Origin: Candidatus Magnetomicrobium cryptolimnococcus
Lineage (GTDB): Bacteria; Nitrospirota; Thermodesulfovibrionia; Thermodesulfovibrionales; Magnetobacteriaceae
Assembly (NCBI GenBank): GCA_018606805.1
Contig: JAGYWI010000002.1
Location: forward strand, 273,299-337,298
Length of the DNA: 64,000 bases
Reading direction: 5' to 3'
Positions 17,573-26,682 of this stretch are shown here, piece after piece. The position numbers were made by a program, and so were the translations under genes. Below the pieces are notes generated by a model. The model saw only the letters and a list, made by a program, of their open reading frames with translations, had not been told where the DNA came from and made no database searches. Positions within the stretch are counted from its first letter, which is position 1. Every line of letters begins with the position of its first letter.

Positions 17573-17841
17573 AGTGCAAAAGGGATGTTTTAAAGTTTCT
17601 TGGTAAACAAGATAATGTAATACAATATACTATTAGAAGCCTGTTAAATCTATTACTTGACAACCTTAAGAGTGGGATAGTGCCTTTTAATATTATGGAC
17701 ATTAAAAATCTCAAAGGTAAAATGAATGGTTTTATGAGATTGCGTGTAGGTAACATAAGGATAATATTTAAAATTGATATAGAATTGTCTAAAGTAAAAG
17801 TGTATGCAATAAACTATAGAGGTGATGTTTATAAACATTAA
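17557..17841 (+). CDS. RelE/ParE-family toxin
   Basis: The 94-aa basic protein has the RelE/ParE-like fold: two N-terminal helices, then KNLKGKMNGFMRLRVGNIRIIFKID, the typical RLRVGDYRVIY-like beta hairpin carrying basic catalytic residues, and a C-terminal VYAINYRGDVYKH strand. It is probably a ribosome-dependent mRNA endonuclease held by the overlapping antitoxin. It ends against the hicA stub from the opposite strand, which places the end of the inserted cassette near 17845. Confidence 0.8.
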   Translation: MAWTLECKRDVLKFLGKQDNVIQYTIRSLLNLLLDNLKSGIVPFNIMDIKNLKGKMNGFMRLRVGNIRIIFKIDIELSKVKVYAINYRGDVYKH

Positions 17842-17892
17842 TGGGAGCATTTGGTTTCTTTCAATATATCGTATTAAATCTCGCCGCTTCAC
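17842..17892 (-). pseudogene. hicA: hicA toxin stub
   Basis: GTG 17892 overlaps the hicB stop as GTGTGA and begins MKRRDLIRYIERN, the conserved HicA N-terminus. After about 13 codons homology ends and the frame runs antisense into the RelE gene. The catalytic His of HicA (normally in GSHxxY/NHxxY) is lost, so no active mRNA interferase remains. Confidence 0.65.
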
Positions 17893-18113
17893 ACTATTAC
17901 ATTGCCAAGGTCTTCTTTTATTATCTCTTTCCCTGAAATATCCTTTTCAGCGATTTGACGATTAGATTCCAAAACCAACTGAACTGCTTCCACCAAATTT
18001 TTTTTTGCTTCTTCCAGTGTTGCCCCTTGGGTATTAGCCCCTGGAAGTTCTTCTACGTATCCAATGTAACCATACGGGGATTTCTGAAAGACTGCTGTTA
18101 GTTTTTCACGCAT
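17889..18113 (-). CDS. hicB: HicB-family antitoxin
   Basis: The 74-aa product has the HicB partial RNase-H-like fold: FQKSPYGYIGYVEELPGANTQGATLEEAKKNLVEAVQ is the family signature. The C-terminal extension is short and has no obvious ribbon-helix-helix. In this class hicB precedes hicA, as here, but the following hicA is only a stub, so this is a surviving antitoxin. Confidence 0.8.
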   Translation of the reverse strand: MREKLTAVFQKSPYGYIGYVEELPGANTQGATLEEAKKNLVEAVQLVLESNRQIAEKDISGKEIIKEDLGNVIV

Positions 18114-18365
18114 TCAATGTCCTCTTTTAGTGGCTTTAATAAATTCTTAGAATTTTTCTCCCACTAAACAATATTTTTTTAATTATAGAACCTCAATGTC
18201 ATAATCATATTAAGAGGTTTTTCAATATTGTTTATTATAACCTTTAACTATTTAATAATTGAAGAAATATTTTAGCTCTTTCTCAATGTTTTTTAACATG
18301 AATGAACTATTATGTGTTTTCTTTTTTTCCCTTCAATCTTTAATATGTGTTAAAATAAAAAGATT
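18114..18365. other. intergenic region with an inverted repeat
   Basis: About 250 bp between hicB and the heptosyltransferase fusion. Around 18166-18235 the arms AAACAATATT...AACCTC and GAGGTT...AATATTGTTT can pair around an AT-rich centre. No gene is visible. Confidence 0.35.
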
Positions 18366-19919
18366 GTGAATATGTCAATAACTAAACATAAGGTTTTAAT
18401 AAGGGGCGTCAATTGGCTTGGTGATGCGGTTATGACAACCCCAGCCATAAGGGCATGGGGGAAGGCAAAGAGAGAATCTTCCGTAGCATTGCTTGCAAAT
18501 GGACAAGTGCTACAGTTATTTAAGCATGACCCGCATGTAGAGTCATTTATTGAATATAATAATTTTCATAAAACGCCTATCGGTAAGCTAAAACTAATAT
18601 CTAAGCTTAGGGGGGAGCAATTTGTAGAGGCTTTGCTTTTACAAAATGCCTTTGATGCTGCCTTAATAACATTTTTGGCTGGTATAAAGAGCAGGATTGG
18701 CTACAATCGAGATGGAAGGGGTGTTTTACTTACGAAATCTGTGCCAGTTGATAAGAACATTCTCAAATTGCACCAAATTGATTACTTTCTTAACCTTATA
18801 AGAGCCATTGGAATTACACCAACAACTACCATGCCGTGGCTTTATCTTTTAATGGATGAACGGCTTAGTGCAAGAAGTGAGCTTGATGGGCTAAAAAGAC
18901 CGGTTATTGGGATTAACCCCGGAGCTGCCTTTGGGCCTGCTAAGAGGTGGAAGGAGGAGGGCTTTGCGTGCTTAATAAAAAAAATTGTTGCTAATCTTGG
19001 TGGCAGCGTTGTTATCTTTGGTGCATCTGATGATAAGCCTATTGTGGATAGCATAACAAGTTTATTACCTGTACACATAGTAAACGAGTCAGGGGTCTTT
19101 GCTAATTTTTGTGGCAAGACAACAGTAAGGCAGTTGTGTGCGCTTATCAGTGAGTGCGATGCCTTAGTTACGAATGACTCAGGTCCAATGCACGTTGCAT
19201 ATGCCGTAGGGACTCCGGTGGTTGCCATCTTTGGCTCAACCGAGCCAGCCTTAACCAGTCCACCTACTGCGCCAAAATACGAGGAGACTGGCTTTTTAAA
19301 GGTAATTTGTAGACATAAAACCAAATGCTCACCATGTTTTGAGCGGGTTTGCAGATATAACCATTATAAATGTCTTACAGACTTAAGCGATGATTACGTG
19401 TATGAGGCCCTTTGTAGCATAATCCCACAAACGAAAGCTATATTTTTTGACAGAGACGGTACCCTTTGCCACGACGCCCATTATCTGAACTGTTTTGACA
19501 ATTTTAAGGTATTTCCACAAATTGGTTGTCTAAAAGAATTAAAAGATAGCGGCTATAAGCTAATAGGTATTACAAATCAATCAGGTATAGCACGTGGGAT
19601 TGTTGATGAGTGGTTTGTTAATGATGTAAATAAGATATTTATAGATAAATATGGGTTTGATGGCTTTTATTACTGTCCACATTTGTCATCGGAAAACTGT
19701 GCATGTAGAAAACCCTCGCCCGGTCTTTTGTATAAGGCAAGGGCAGAGTTTGGCATTAACCTAAAGGCATCGTATTTTGTCGGTGATAAAGATAGCGATA
19801 TTCTAAGCGCCAGCGCTGTTGGTGCAAAGCCGGTGTTTTTTAAATCTGCACAATATGAGCAATCAGTAAATGATGTACCACTTATTAGTTGTCTAACACA
19901 ACTACGTGAGCTTTTGTAA
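18366..19919 (+). CDS. fused heptosyltransferase (WaaF-like) and D,D-heptose bisphosphate phosphatase (GmhB-like)
   Basis: The 517-aa protein joins two LPS inner-core activities. Residues 1-345 are a family-9 glycosyltransferase of the heptosyltransferase II type (GVNWLGDAVMTTPAIRAW; GINPGAAFGPAKRW; TNDSGPMHVAYAVGTPVVAIFG). From about 357 a HAD phosphatase of the GmhB/HisB-N type follows (AIFFDRDGTL, GITNQSGIARG, and CPH...CACRKPSPG with zinc-loop cysteines, then VGDKDSDI). It would transfer heptose to Kdo-lipid A and dephosphorylate heptose-1,7-bisphosphate. GTG 18366 or ATG 18372 may be the start. GmhB is normally separate, so this is a notable fusion. It is convergent with dtd. Confidence 0.9.
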   Translation: MNMSITKHKVLIRGVNWLGDAVMTTPAIRAWGKAKRESSVALLANGQVLQLFKHDPHVESFIEYNNFHKTPIGKLKLISKLRGEQFVEALLLQNAFDAALITFLAGIKSRIGYNRDGRGVLLTKSVPVDKNILKLHQIDYFLNLIRAIGITPTTTMPWLYLLMDERLSARSELDGLKRPVIGINPGAAFGPAKRWKEEGFACLIKKIVANLGGSVVIFGASDDKPIVDSITSLLPVHIVNESGVFANFCGKTTVRQLCALISECDALVTNDSGPMHVAYAVGTPVVAIFGSTEPALTSPPTAPKYEETGFLKVICRHKTKCSPCFERVCRYNHYKCLTDLSDDYVYEALCSIIPQTKAIFFDRDGTLCHDAHYLNCFDNFKVFPQIGCLKELKDSGYKLIGITNQSGIARGIVDEWFVNDVNKIFIDKYGFDGFYYCPHLSSENCACRKPSPGLLYKARAEFGINLKASYFVGDKDSDILSASAVGAKPVFFKSAQYEQSVNDVPLISCLTQLRELL

Positions 19920-19965
19920 GATACAATTATAAGGGATGATTAAAAAAACACTTCCTCTTTTCTTT

Positions 19966-20409
19966 TTAAAAATGGGAGTCTATCATAAAAGTAACAGGGC
20001 CATCGTTTACAAGCTCAACTTGCATATTTGCAGCAAAGATACCGGTTTTAGTTTCTATTCCTTCACGTTTGATACCGTCTATAAAGAGTCGGTAATATTC
20101 CGCTGCTACTTCTGGCGTACAAGCTTCATCGAATGATGGGCGGTTGCCTTTTCGGCAATCTGAGGCTAATGTAAATTGAGATACTATTAAAGCTGCAAAA
20201 CCTTTATCTTTAACTGATAGGTTCATTTTTCCTGCATTATCTTCAAATATACGTAGGTTGGACACCTTTTTTACTAAATAATCTATATCCTTTGAACTAT
20301 CTCCCTTTACTACACAAAGAAAAACGACAATTCCATCTCCGATTACAGCTATAATGTTATTGTCAACTGTAACATTTGCCCGTTTAACCCTTTGGATGAG
20401 AGCCTTCAT
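19966..20409 (-). CDS. dtd: D-aminoacyl-tRNA deacylase
   Basis: The 147-aa protein starts MKALIQRVKRANVTVD and has the two active-site motifs SQFTLASD and NDGPVTFMID. DTD cleaves D-amino acids (and glycine) from mis-charged tRNA, a homodimeric cytosolic proofreading enzyme. Length is exactly that of the family. Its start overlaps the end of the upstream heavy-metal-binding gene by 26 nt, indicating coupled expression. Confidence 0.97.
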   Translation of the reverse strand: MKALIQRVKRANVTVDNNIIAVIGDGIVVFLCVVKGDSSKDIDYLVKKVSNLRIFEDNAGKMNLSVKDKGFAALIVSQFTLASDCRKGNRPSFDEACTPEVAAEYYRLFIDGIKREGIETKTGIFAANMQVELVNDGPVTFMIDSHF

Positions 20410-20605
20410 TTATTTTATATCCTAACAGCGTTATTGTCTCTTTTATATCATCTTGTGTAACTACTGATTCATCAAAATCAATGGAGGCCACGCCAACCTC
20501 GACGGTTAGTCCCCTGATACCATTTAATTTCTCAATAGCCTTCTTTACTCTAGTTACGCAGTGCATGCAGCTCATACCGTCTATATGTATTGTTATATTT
20601 GCCAT
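20384..20605 (-). CDS. heavy-metal-associated (CopZ-like) chaperone
   Basis: The 73-aa single HMA domain has the metal motif GMSCMHC near the N-terminus and a beta-alpha-beta-beta-alpha-beta pattern (VTRVKKAIEKLNGI...VEVGVASIDFD). Such proteins carry Cu(I) or another soft metal to P-type ATPases. No transporter is nearby, so the metal is uncertain. It overlaps dtd. Confidence 0.9.
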   Translation of the reverse strand: MANITIHIDGMSCMHCVTRVKKAIEKLNGIRGLTVEVGVASIDFDESVVTQDDIKETITLLGYKINEGSHPKG

Positions 20606-20666
20606 GGATTTCTACACCTCTTGTAATTTTGTCTTGTTAAGGAAGGGAAATACTACTTACTTGCTT

Positions 20667-21290
20667 TTATTCGTCATGCTCTTTTTGGGTAGTTTTATGT
20701 TTTTCTAACATCTCTTTCACTTTATTATGGTACGAGGTAACGGCCTCTTTTGTTTTTTCGTTAACTTGGCCATCGCTTTCAAGCAGGGCAAACACTTCTG
20801 TAGCTTCGTTGTCTATACTTCTAATCAGTTCATCGTTAACGATGTGCATTTTTTCAACCTTTTCGACAAGCTCGTTAACATTTCCTACAAAGTCTCTCAA
20901 TAGGAAGACGTCTTTTTGTCTTAGAAACAAGCGCCGCTTATAGTCCCCTGAAAGTATATGTCCCATATCTTCAATCAAACGATTAAATGGGCTAAACGCC
21001 TTATAAAAGAGAAATGCCACCAATAGTACAGCAACAAACCCATAACATAAAAAAACAATGAAAAAAGATACCACGCTAATACCGGTAACGGATGCATTTT
21101 TACTGTCAAGGGCATTTCCAGCAAGCGCAGTAGCCTTTTCATCCCCTGAGCTTGCTCCTAATATATAAGCAAACACTATCGAAATACTTAAAACGGCTAT
21201 TATAGCTCCGATAGCAACTATACTAAATCGCTCCGTTAGAAAAGGTCTTTTATATTTTACAGCCTCTTTATGCGCTTCACCGTTAGACAT
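20667..21290 (-). CDS. two-TM membrane protein with coiled-coil cytoplasmic tail
   Basis: About 207 aa from ATG 21290 (an upstream ATG at 21305 is also in frame). Two hydrophobic segments (FSIVAIGAIIAVLSISIVFAY and VSFFIVFLCYGFVAVLLVAFLFY) enclose a short periplasmic loop. After TM2 a HAMP-like segment (FSPFNRLIEDMGHILSGDY) leads into a helical, charged C-terminus. The plan is that of a receptor without output domain. No catalytic motif is present and I do not know the function. It lies upstream of the HMA chaperone in the same direction. Confidence 0.65.
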   Translation of the reverse strand: MSNGEAHKEAVKYKRPFLTERFSIVAIGAIIAVLSISIVFAYILGASSGDEKATALAGNALDSKNASVTGISVVSFFIVFLCYGFVAVLLVAFLFYKAFSPFNRLIEDMGHILSGDYKRRLFLRQKDVFLLRDFVGNVNELVEKVEKMHIVNDELIRSIDNEATEVFALLESDGQVNEKTKEAVTSYHNKVKEMLEKHKTTQKEHDE

Positions 21291-21305
21291 GTTTAATCTT
21301 AACAT

Positions 21306-21487
21306 TAATTAATATTATTTTCAAGTTATTTATACTATAATTAAACTAATAAAAAAAGTATTTACAAAATAACACAGAATGTATAACACGATACAGACAA
21401 TAGTAAAAAACAAAATGTAATATGAACTATCACAGCAAATGAAGGGTTCTTAGAACCTATTATTAAATACACGGGGGTATTACTTCT
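21306..21487. other. divergent intergenic region
   Basis: AT-rich spacer between the two-TM protein and the TM2-domain gene. TACACGGGGGT just before the latter may be its Shine-Dalgarno. Nothing else is seen. Confidence 0.3.
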
Positions 21488-21715
21488 ATGGATAAAGAGT
21501 CTAATGTATCAGAAAAAAGCCGTACAATAGCACTGTTGCTAGCATTTTTTTTAGGATGGTCGGGGGCACACCGTTTTTATGTAAATAAGCCAATAACAGG
21601 TGCTATCATGTTATTTACGATGGGTGGCTTTGGTCTTTGGTATTTTATAGACCTAGTATTAATTTCAGCTGGTGTTTTAACCGATAAAGATGGGTTGCCG
21701 TTAACTAAATGGTAA
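21488..21715 (+). CDS. TM2-domain membrane protein
   Basis: The 75-aa protein is one TM2 domain: SRTIALLLAFFLGWSGAHRF with the G-xH/HRFY turn, then TGAIMLFTMGGFGLWYFIDL with the central D. Two membrane helices joined by a tight loop. The function of bacterial TM2 proteins is not established. Confidence 0.9.
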   Translation: MDKESNVSEKSRTIALLLAFFLGWSGAHRFYVNKPITGAIMLFTMGGFGLWYFIDLVLISAGVLTDKDGLPLTKW

Positions 21716-21727
21716 AGTAATGAAGAT

Positions 21728-21773
21728 TATCTGTAAGGAGGCGCTTTGGAATATTGCCGCCTCTTTACAGATA
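21728..21773 (+). terminator. strong hairpin after the TM2 gene
   Basis: TATCTGTAAGGAGGCG pairs with CGCCTCTTTACAGATA (15/16 plus a G-U) around a 14-nt loop. A modest GGATTTTTAT follows, so it probably terminates the TM2 transcript. Confidence 0.6.
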
Positions 21774-21799
21774 TGGATTTTTATACAAGTAGGTGATAT

Positions 21800-21991
21800 A
21801 TGTATTATTTAGGATGGATGATTGTAATAGTGATTTATATGTTGTGGAAAAGAGATATTCGAAAGGCTCACGAAGCTATTAAGGCTCTTAAGGAATCGTT
21901 GCAAAGCGAAAGAGGAGAGATAGAGAGTCTCAGAAAAAAATATGAGCACTTGATAAAAAGTCAGCCAAATAAGTTCATATCTAATAAATAA
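21800..21991 (+). CDS. small single-TM coiled-coil protein
   Basis: The 63-aa product has an N-terminal membrane anchor (MYYLGWMIVIVIYMLW) and a charged helix (ALKESLQSERGEIESLRKKY) likely to form a coiled coil. Preceded by GTAGGTGATAT. No family is recognised. Confidence 0.5.
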   Translation: MYYLGWMIVIVIYMLWKRDIRKAHEAIKALKESLQSERGEIESLRKKYEHLIKSQPNKFISNK

Positions 21992-22005
21992 TAATAATGA
22001 AAAAG

Positions 22006-25000
22006 TTACTGCTTAAGAATATCTCTGATTTTTTGTAAAAATAATGTTGGGTGAAAGGGTTTGGAAATATAGTTAATTTCACCATTAAGTATGCCCCGAT
22101 GATGAATAATGTCGTAGGTATAGCCACTGGTGAAGAGTATTTTCAGCCCATTTTTTAACTTGGATAATTCATCCGCTACGTGTTTGCCGTCAAGCCCCGG
22201 CATAACTACATCTATAATGGCTAAATCAATAGAGTCCATAAACATAGCAAACTGCGAAACGGCATGATGACCGTCTTTTGCCTCTACGACATTGTATCCA
22301 GCATCTTTTAAAACATTAGAAACGGCTAAACGTAACCGCTCATCATCCTCGGCTACTAAAATAGTTTCCACACCGCGTTCATATATGTTTTGTGGTATAA
22401 GCAAAAGATTATCCGGGGCTTCCTCACTTAATGGGAGGTATATGTTAAAATTAGTACCGACTCCTAATTCAGAATATAGATTTATAAAACCATTGTGCTG
22501 TTTAATGATACCATAAGCAGTAGCAAGTCCGAGGCCAGTACCTTTACCGACTTCTTTGGTTGTGAAAAATGGTTCAAACACTTTATCCTTAACCTCTCTA
22601 GGCATGCCATGCCCTGTATCACTAACTGAAATCATGGCGTACTTACCAATAGAGCCGTATTTATGGCTTTTAATAAACCCCTCATCCATAAAAATACAAT
22701 CCACGCTGATTAACAAAGTGCCACCATCCGGCATAGCATCGCGAGCGTTAGTTGCAAGGTTTATTAAAACCATTTCTATCTGTGTCCTATCAGCTTTTAC
22801 TATGATGCTATCGGCAGTACAGTGGGTTTGCAGCTCTATATGTTCGCCAATTATCCTATTAAGAAATTTACCTATATTGTTAATTAAATGAACAATATCT
22901 ATTGGTTTTGGGTCTATAATTTGTTTTCTACTAAAAGCCAAAAGACTCTTGGTTAAATTAGACGCCCTATCAAGGGAGGCCATTATCTGCTCTACATAGT
23001 TAACGGCTGTGCTGTTACCAACGATGTATTTTTGTAGTAAAAAAATGTAATTACTAATAGCCGACAGTATATTATTGAAATCATGTGCAACCCCGCCAGC
23101 AAGCTTTCCAATAGCCTCCATCTTTTGCGATTGATACAACTGAAACTCTAACTGCTTACGCTCAGTGATGTCTTCACCAGAGCTTAATATATCCGTAATA
23201 TTACCCCACTCATCCCTCAAGACAGTATTGTGCCACGAAATATACTTTAGCTTACCGTCTCTAACTACAACAGAGTTTTCGTAGTATTCATAATCGGTGA
23301 TCTTGTCAGCTAAAATAGCATGAAAAACAGACTTAACGGTACTCCTATTATCATTAGGCAAAAACATATCAAACCAGTTTTGTCCAACAATCTCATCTTC
23401 ATTAAAACCTAAAATATCGCAGCCCTTCTTATTAATAAGCTTAACCTTCTCATCCTTACCAATAAGCACAAAGATGACCCCCGATATGTTTAAATATTTC
23501 TGAAACTTATCCCGCTCAGCTTCAAGCATAAGCTGTGCGTACTTTCGCTCCGTAATATCACTAACCAAGCCATCATATGCTATAACCTCGCGGTTTTCGT
23601 TAAACCTCGGTATCGGTTTATTAGACACCCAACGAATGCTGCCATTTTTGTGTATTATCCTATGCTCAATAGCAGGTATGGAAATCCCCAGCAGTACCTT
23701 ATTCGACTGCTCAAGAACATACTGCCGGTCATCTTCGTATATCATCGTATACCATAAATACGGGTATATATCATACTCATAGTAGGTATATCCAGTAATT
23801 GCCAGACACCCCGGTCCATGCACTGTTGACACCACCTTGCCATCACTGACGTATACGGTGTATACGTAGTCCGTAACAGTCTCTATCAGCTTTTTATAAC
23901 GCTCCTCACTTTCTTTTAAGGCCTCATCTTTAACAAGGTCTGAAATGTCCATCATGCTTATTAATAAAGTAGTGATATTATTATAATTTTCCGGAAATAA
24001 TACGTTATACAGTAACTTAATTTCCTTACCGGCTATTGTTTTATTAAAGACAACTTTTTTAAAGAATTTTTTATTGCCAAAAAACGCTATAACAGCTTCT
24101 TTAAAATCATTAAAAGATTTTTCAGTAAATATATTTATTAAAGGACCAAGTATCTGCCCTTTATCAGTAGCTTCAAATATTTTCAGAGCCTCATCATTAA
24201 CGTTAGAGATATATATAACTTCGGCAAGATACCTAATATAATCCGGATTTTGGTTAAAGAAATAGGCTAACTCAGAAACCCCAGTGCCCTTAAGACGCAA
24301 AACCTCTTTTATGGCATCACGCACGTACACTTCCATAATGGCTGTATTTTGATAAATATTACCATACAGCATATCTTTCTTTGTAATCTCAGCTTCAAGC
24401 TGCGTACGCCTAAAACTCTCAGCCCCAAGTTTATCATTTAAAATCCGTATATTTTCATCATAGTAAACAGAGCATTTTTGCAGTGCTGCCAAATGTTGCG
24501 AAATAGTATCTTGTGCCTTAATGCGCGCTATCGCCCAAGACGTCTCCCTGCTTATACCCACAAGATACAAAAACTCCACCTGTCTTTCCATTAACCGTCG
24601 CTCTTTATGCGTACCAGCAAAGAAAGCCCCTATAACCTTGCTATCAGCTAAAACAGGCATAAGCACAAAGGAAACAAAACCGGTTGCATTCCATAACTGT
24701 GGCCACTGACGCTCCACATCCCAGCAAATATACGGCTCCTTATTAATAAAAACACCACAATAAGGCTCTTTTTCTATATAAATGTTGTTAAACGCAGTTA
24801 AAAACCCCTCCTCAACCCCAGCATGACAACAACACTCAGCCCTACCACTTATACTATCAACCAAATAAAACCCACAACTATTGTAACTGGTATGCTCGGC
24901 TATTAAATGCACCATACTATTTAGAAAAACTTGTACATTATCCGTTCCATCAGCCAACGACGCTATCTTACTAACTATCTCTTCAATTTTAATAAAAGCC

Positions 25001-26412
25001 CTAAACTCCTCATCCTTTTTACGTCGTTCCGTTATATCATTAAAAATAAGAGCCACATGCCCTTTCTGCGGACAATATACAAATAACTCATAAACACTCT
25101 TAAGTGCACTATAAGTAGCCTCCAAATTAAGCGGCTTGCCAACTAAAAGCACCCGCTCAAAGTACTCTACCCATGGTTTAAGCCCATCAGGCATAACCTC
25201 TGTAAATGGTTTATTAATAAGCCAAAGGCTTTCTAAGTGAAGAAGGTCTAAAGCCTTAGCATTAATTGCAGCAATACGATACTCTTTACAGTTATCAACC
25301 ACTTCGCACAATATATAACCACTTAGCATATTGTTTAAAAGCATGTCATATTGCATTTCCTTTTTTCTAAGGGCATTTTCCATCTCTTTTCTATCACTTA
25401 TATCACAAACAGTACCACAAACCCTAAGTGGAGCACCACTTTCATCCCGTCTTACCACACTGCCCTTAGATATAAACCACTTCCACACCCCATCCTTAGT
25501 CATTAAACGATATTCAAACTCATATGACGGCGTAAGCCCCTTAAGATTATCATCAAGGCTTTTTAGCGCTGAGCCTCTATCTTCCGGATGCAGAAGTCTT
25601 TCCCAAGCACTTAACGTCATTTCAAATTCAGCTGGAGTAAAACCAAGCATTTTTATAAAATTATGGCTATAATAAACCGTACCAGTGGTAATATCCCAAT
25701 CGCCAAAGCCCTCACCACTGGCTTCAAGGACGTTTTCCAAGCGTTCAGATTGCTCTTGCAGAGCCTTATCAGCCCGCTTACGCTCAATGGCAGCTGAAAA
25801 AATATCCCCAACTAACCGTAAAAGGCTTATATCCCCTTCATTACAAACATTAAGCGAGGTTTCAACGTTAAAACCAAAAAAGCCTATAAATTCATTATTA
25901 AGGATAAGCGGTATCGCCAAAAGAGACTTAATCCCTAATGCCGTCCATATGGCCTTTTCATCAGCAGCCTCTGCTTTAAGCTCATCCATAACAGGTACAT
26001 ATAAATGTTCAAAATTGCCCAGCCTTTGCATTATCCACCTGTAACGCCTTAAAGCAGTACCGACAAGTATTCCTTGTCGTGGTTTGACGTGGTTACTATG
26101 CCATTCATATTCCTTATTTATAACAAAATCGCTCCCCTCGACTAAATATAAATAACATCTATCAACACCAAGAAATAATCCAACTTCTTTTAATGCACTA
26201 AATATATGTTTATCAACCTCTCCAACGTGCGCCCTTATAAACGACGAGGAAATATCCGCAACAAGCCCCTCCATTGTAAGCCTGCGGTTAAGAGCCTCTT
26301 CTTGATTTTTTCTACTTAACTCTAACTCTTTCAGTTTAGCTAAACCGCTGCGCAGCGTAGATAGCTCGTCTGTATAGTCTTTGTTATAGTTATCGTTTTT
26401 TGTTTCTTTCAA
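22006..26412 (-). CDS. multi-sensor hybrid histidine kinase
   Basis: A 1468-aa soluble hybrid kinase. Order: GAF (about 45-215), PAS with PAC (220-345), PAS (350-470), GAF (475-640), three further PAS modules (about 690-1085), HisKA with [12 protein letters not shown] (His about 1109), HATPase with [14 protein letters not shown] (about 1224) and [16 protein letters not shown], then a receiver (about 1335-1460) with [11 protein letters not shown]. No membrane segment is seen, so the signals are cytoplasmic (small molecules or redox). The terminal receiver implies a phosphorelay to an Hpt protein or feedback. It is divergent from the PocR-PAS kinase, across a large hairpin repeat. Confidence 0.93.
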   Translation of the reverse strand: MKETKNDNYNKDYTDELSTLRSGLAKLKELELSRKNQEEALNRRLTMEGLVADISSSFIRAHVGEVDKHIFSALKEVGLFLGVDRCYLYLVEGSDFVINKEYEWHSNHVKPRQGILVGTALRRYRWIMQRLGNFEHLYVPVMDELKAEAADEKAIWTALGIKSLLAIPLILNNEFIGFFGFNVETSLNVCNEGDISLLRLVGDIFSAAIERKRADKALQEQSERLENVLEASGEGFGDWDITTGTVYYSHNFIKMLGFTPAEFEMTLSAWERLLHPEDRGSALKSLDDNLKGLTPSYEFEYRLMTKDGVWKWFISKGSVVRRDESGAPLRVCGTVCDISDRKEMENALRKKEMQYDMLLNNMLSGYILCEVVDNCKEYRIAAINAKALDLLHLESLWLINKPFTEVMPDGLKPWVEYFERVLLVGKPLNLEATYSALKSVYELFVYCPQKGHVALIFNDITERRKKDEEFRAFIKIEEIVSKIASLADGTDNVQVFLNSMVHLIAEHTSYNSCGFYLVDSISGRAECCCHAGVEEGFLTAFNNIYIEKEPYCGVFINKEPYICWDVERQWPQLWNATGFVSFVLMPVLADSKVIGAFFAGTHKERRLMERQVEFLYLVGISRETSWAIARIKAQDTISQHLAALQKCSVYYDENIRILNDKLGAESFRRTQLEAEITKKDMLYGNIYQNTAIMEVYVRDAIKEVLRLKGTGVSELAYFFNQNPDYIRYLAEVIYISNVNDEALKIFEATDKGQILGPLINIFTEKSFNDFKEAVIAFFGNKKFFKKVVFNKTIAGKEIKLLYNVLFPENYNNITTLLISMMDISDLVKDEALKESEERYKKLIETVTDYVYTVYVSDGKVVSTVHGPGCLAITGYTYYEYDIYPYLWYTMIYEDDRQYVLEQSNKVLLGISIPAIEHRIIHKNGSIRWVSNKPIPRFNENREVIAYDGLVSDITERKYAQLMLEAERDKFQKYLNISGVIFVLIGKDEKVKLINKKGCDILGFNEDEIVGQNWFDMFLPNDNRSTVKSVFHAILADKITDYEYYENSVVVRDGKLKYISWHNTVLRDEWGNITDILSSGEDITERKQLEFQLYQSQKMEAIGKLAGGVAHDFNNILSAISNYIFLLQKYIVGNSTAVNYVEQIMASLDRASNLTKSLLAFSRKQIIDPKPIDIVHLINNIGKFLNRIIGEHIELQTHCTADSIIVKADRTQIEMVLINLATNARDAMPDGGTLLISVDCIFMDEGFIKSHKYGSIGKYAMISVSDTGHGMPREVKDKVFEPFFTTKEVGKGTGLGLATAYGIIKQHNGFINLYSELGVGTNFNIYLPLSEEAPDNLLLIPQNIYERGVETILVAEDDERLRLAVSNVLKDAGYNVVEAKDGHHAVSQFAMFMDSIDLAIIDVVMPGLDGKHVADELSKLKNGLKILFTSGYTYDIIHHRGILNGEINYISKPFHPTLFLQKIRDILKQ

Positions 26413-26489
26413 TGATTTACTCGTTAAAATTTATATAAGCGACTTAATTATCATACTAAATTCATGACAAAAATACAACATAATGGATA

Positions 26490-26620
26490 GAAGAAAAGAA
26501 CGGGGAAGAACCCTTTTAGATAAAAGGTGCGTAGGCGCACTCCCGTAAGGGGTGCGGGGGAATAACAGGGAGGTGCGCCTCCGCACCCCTTTTGCCTAAA
26601 AGGGTTTTCCCCCGCTCTTC
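26490..26620. repeat. large inverted repeat with two 25-nt-type palindromes
   Basis: Outer arms GAAGAAAAGAACGGGGAAGA.. and ..TTTTCCCCCGCTCTTC pair, as do ACCCTTTTA/TAAAAGGGT. Inside are TGCGTAGGCGCACTCCCGTAA and GGGAGGTGCGCCTCCGCACCCC. It lies between divergently transcribed kinase genes, so a plain terminator role is unlikely. Confidence 0.75.
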
Positions 26621-26668
26621 TATCTTTTTTCTCCTTTTCTGTTCTTTTTCTTTTTCCAAAGCAAATGT

Positions 26669-26674
26669 TACAAT
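26669..26674 (+). promoter_or_regulatory. candidate -10 box for a leaderless kinase mRNA
   Basis: TACAAT followed after 8 nt by ATG 26683, the same spacing as at gpsA (58701/58715). Confidence 0.35.
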
Positions 26675-26682
26675 TTATTAGC

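Noticed and set aside
17653..17892. Full-length minus-strand gene starting MKRRDLIRYIE
   Set aside because: Only the first 13 or so codons are HicA-like; the rest is antisense to the RelE toxin.
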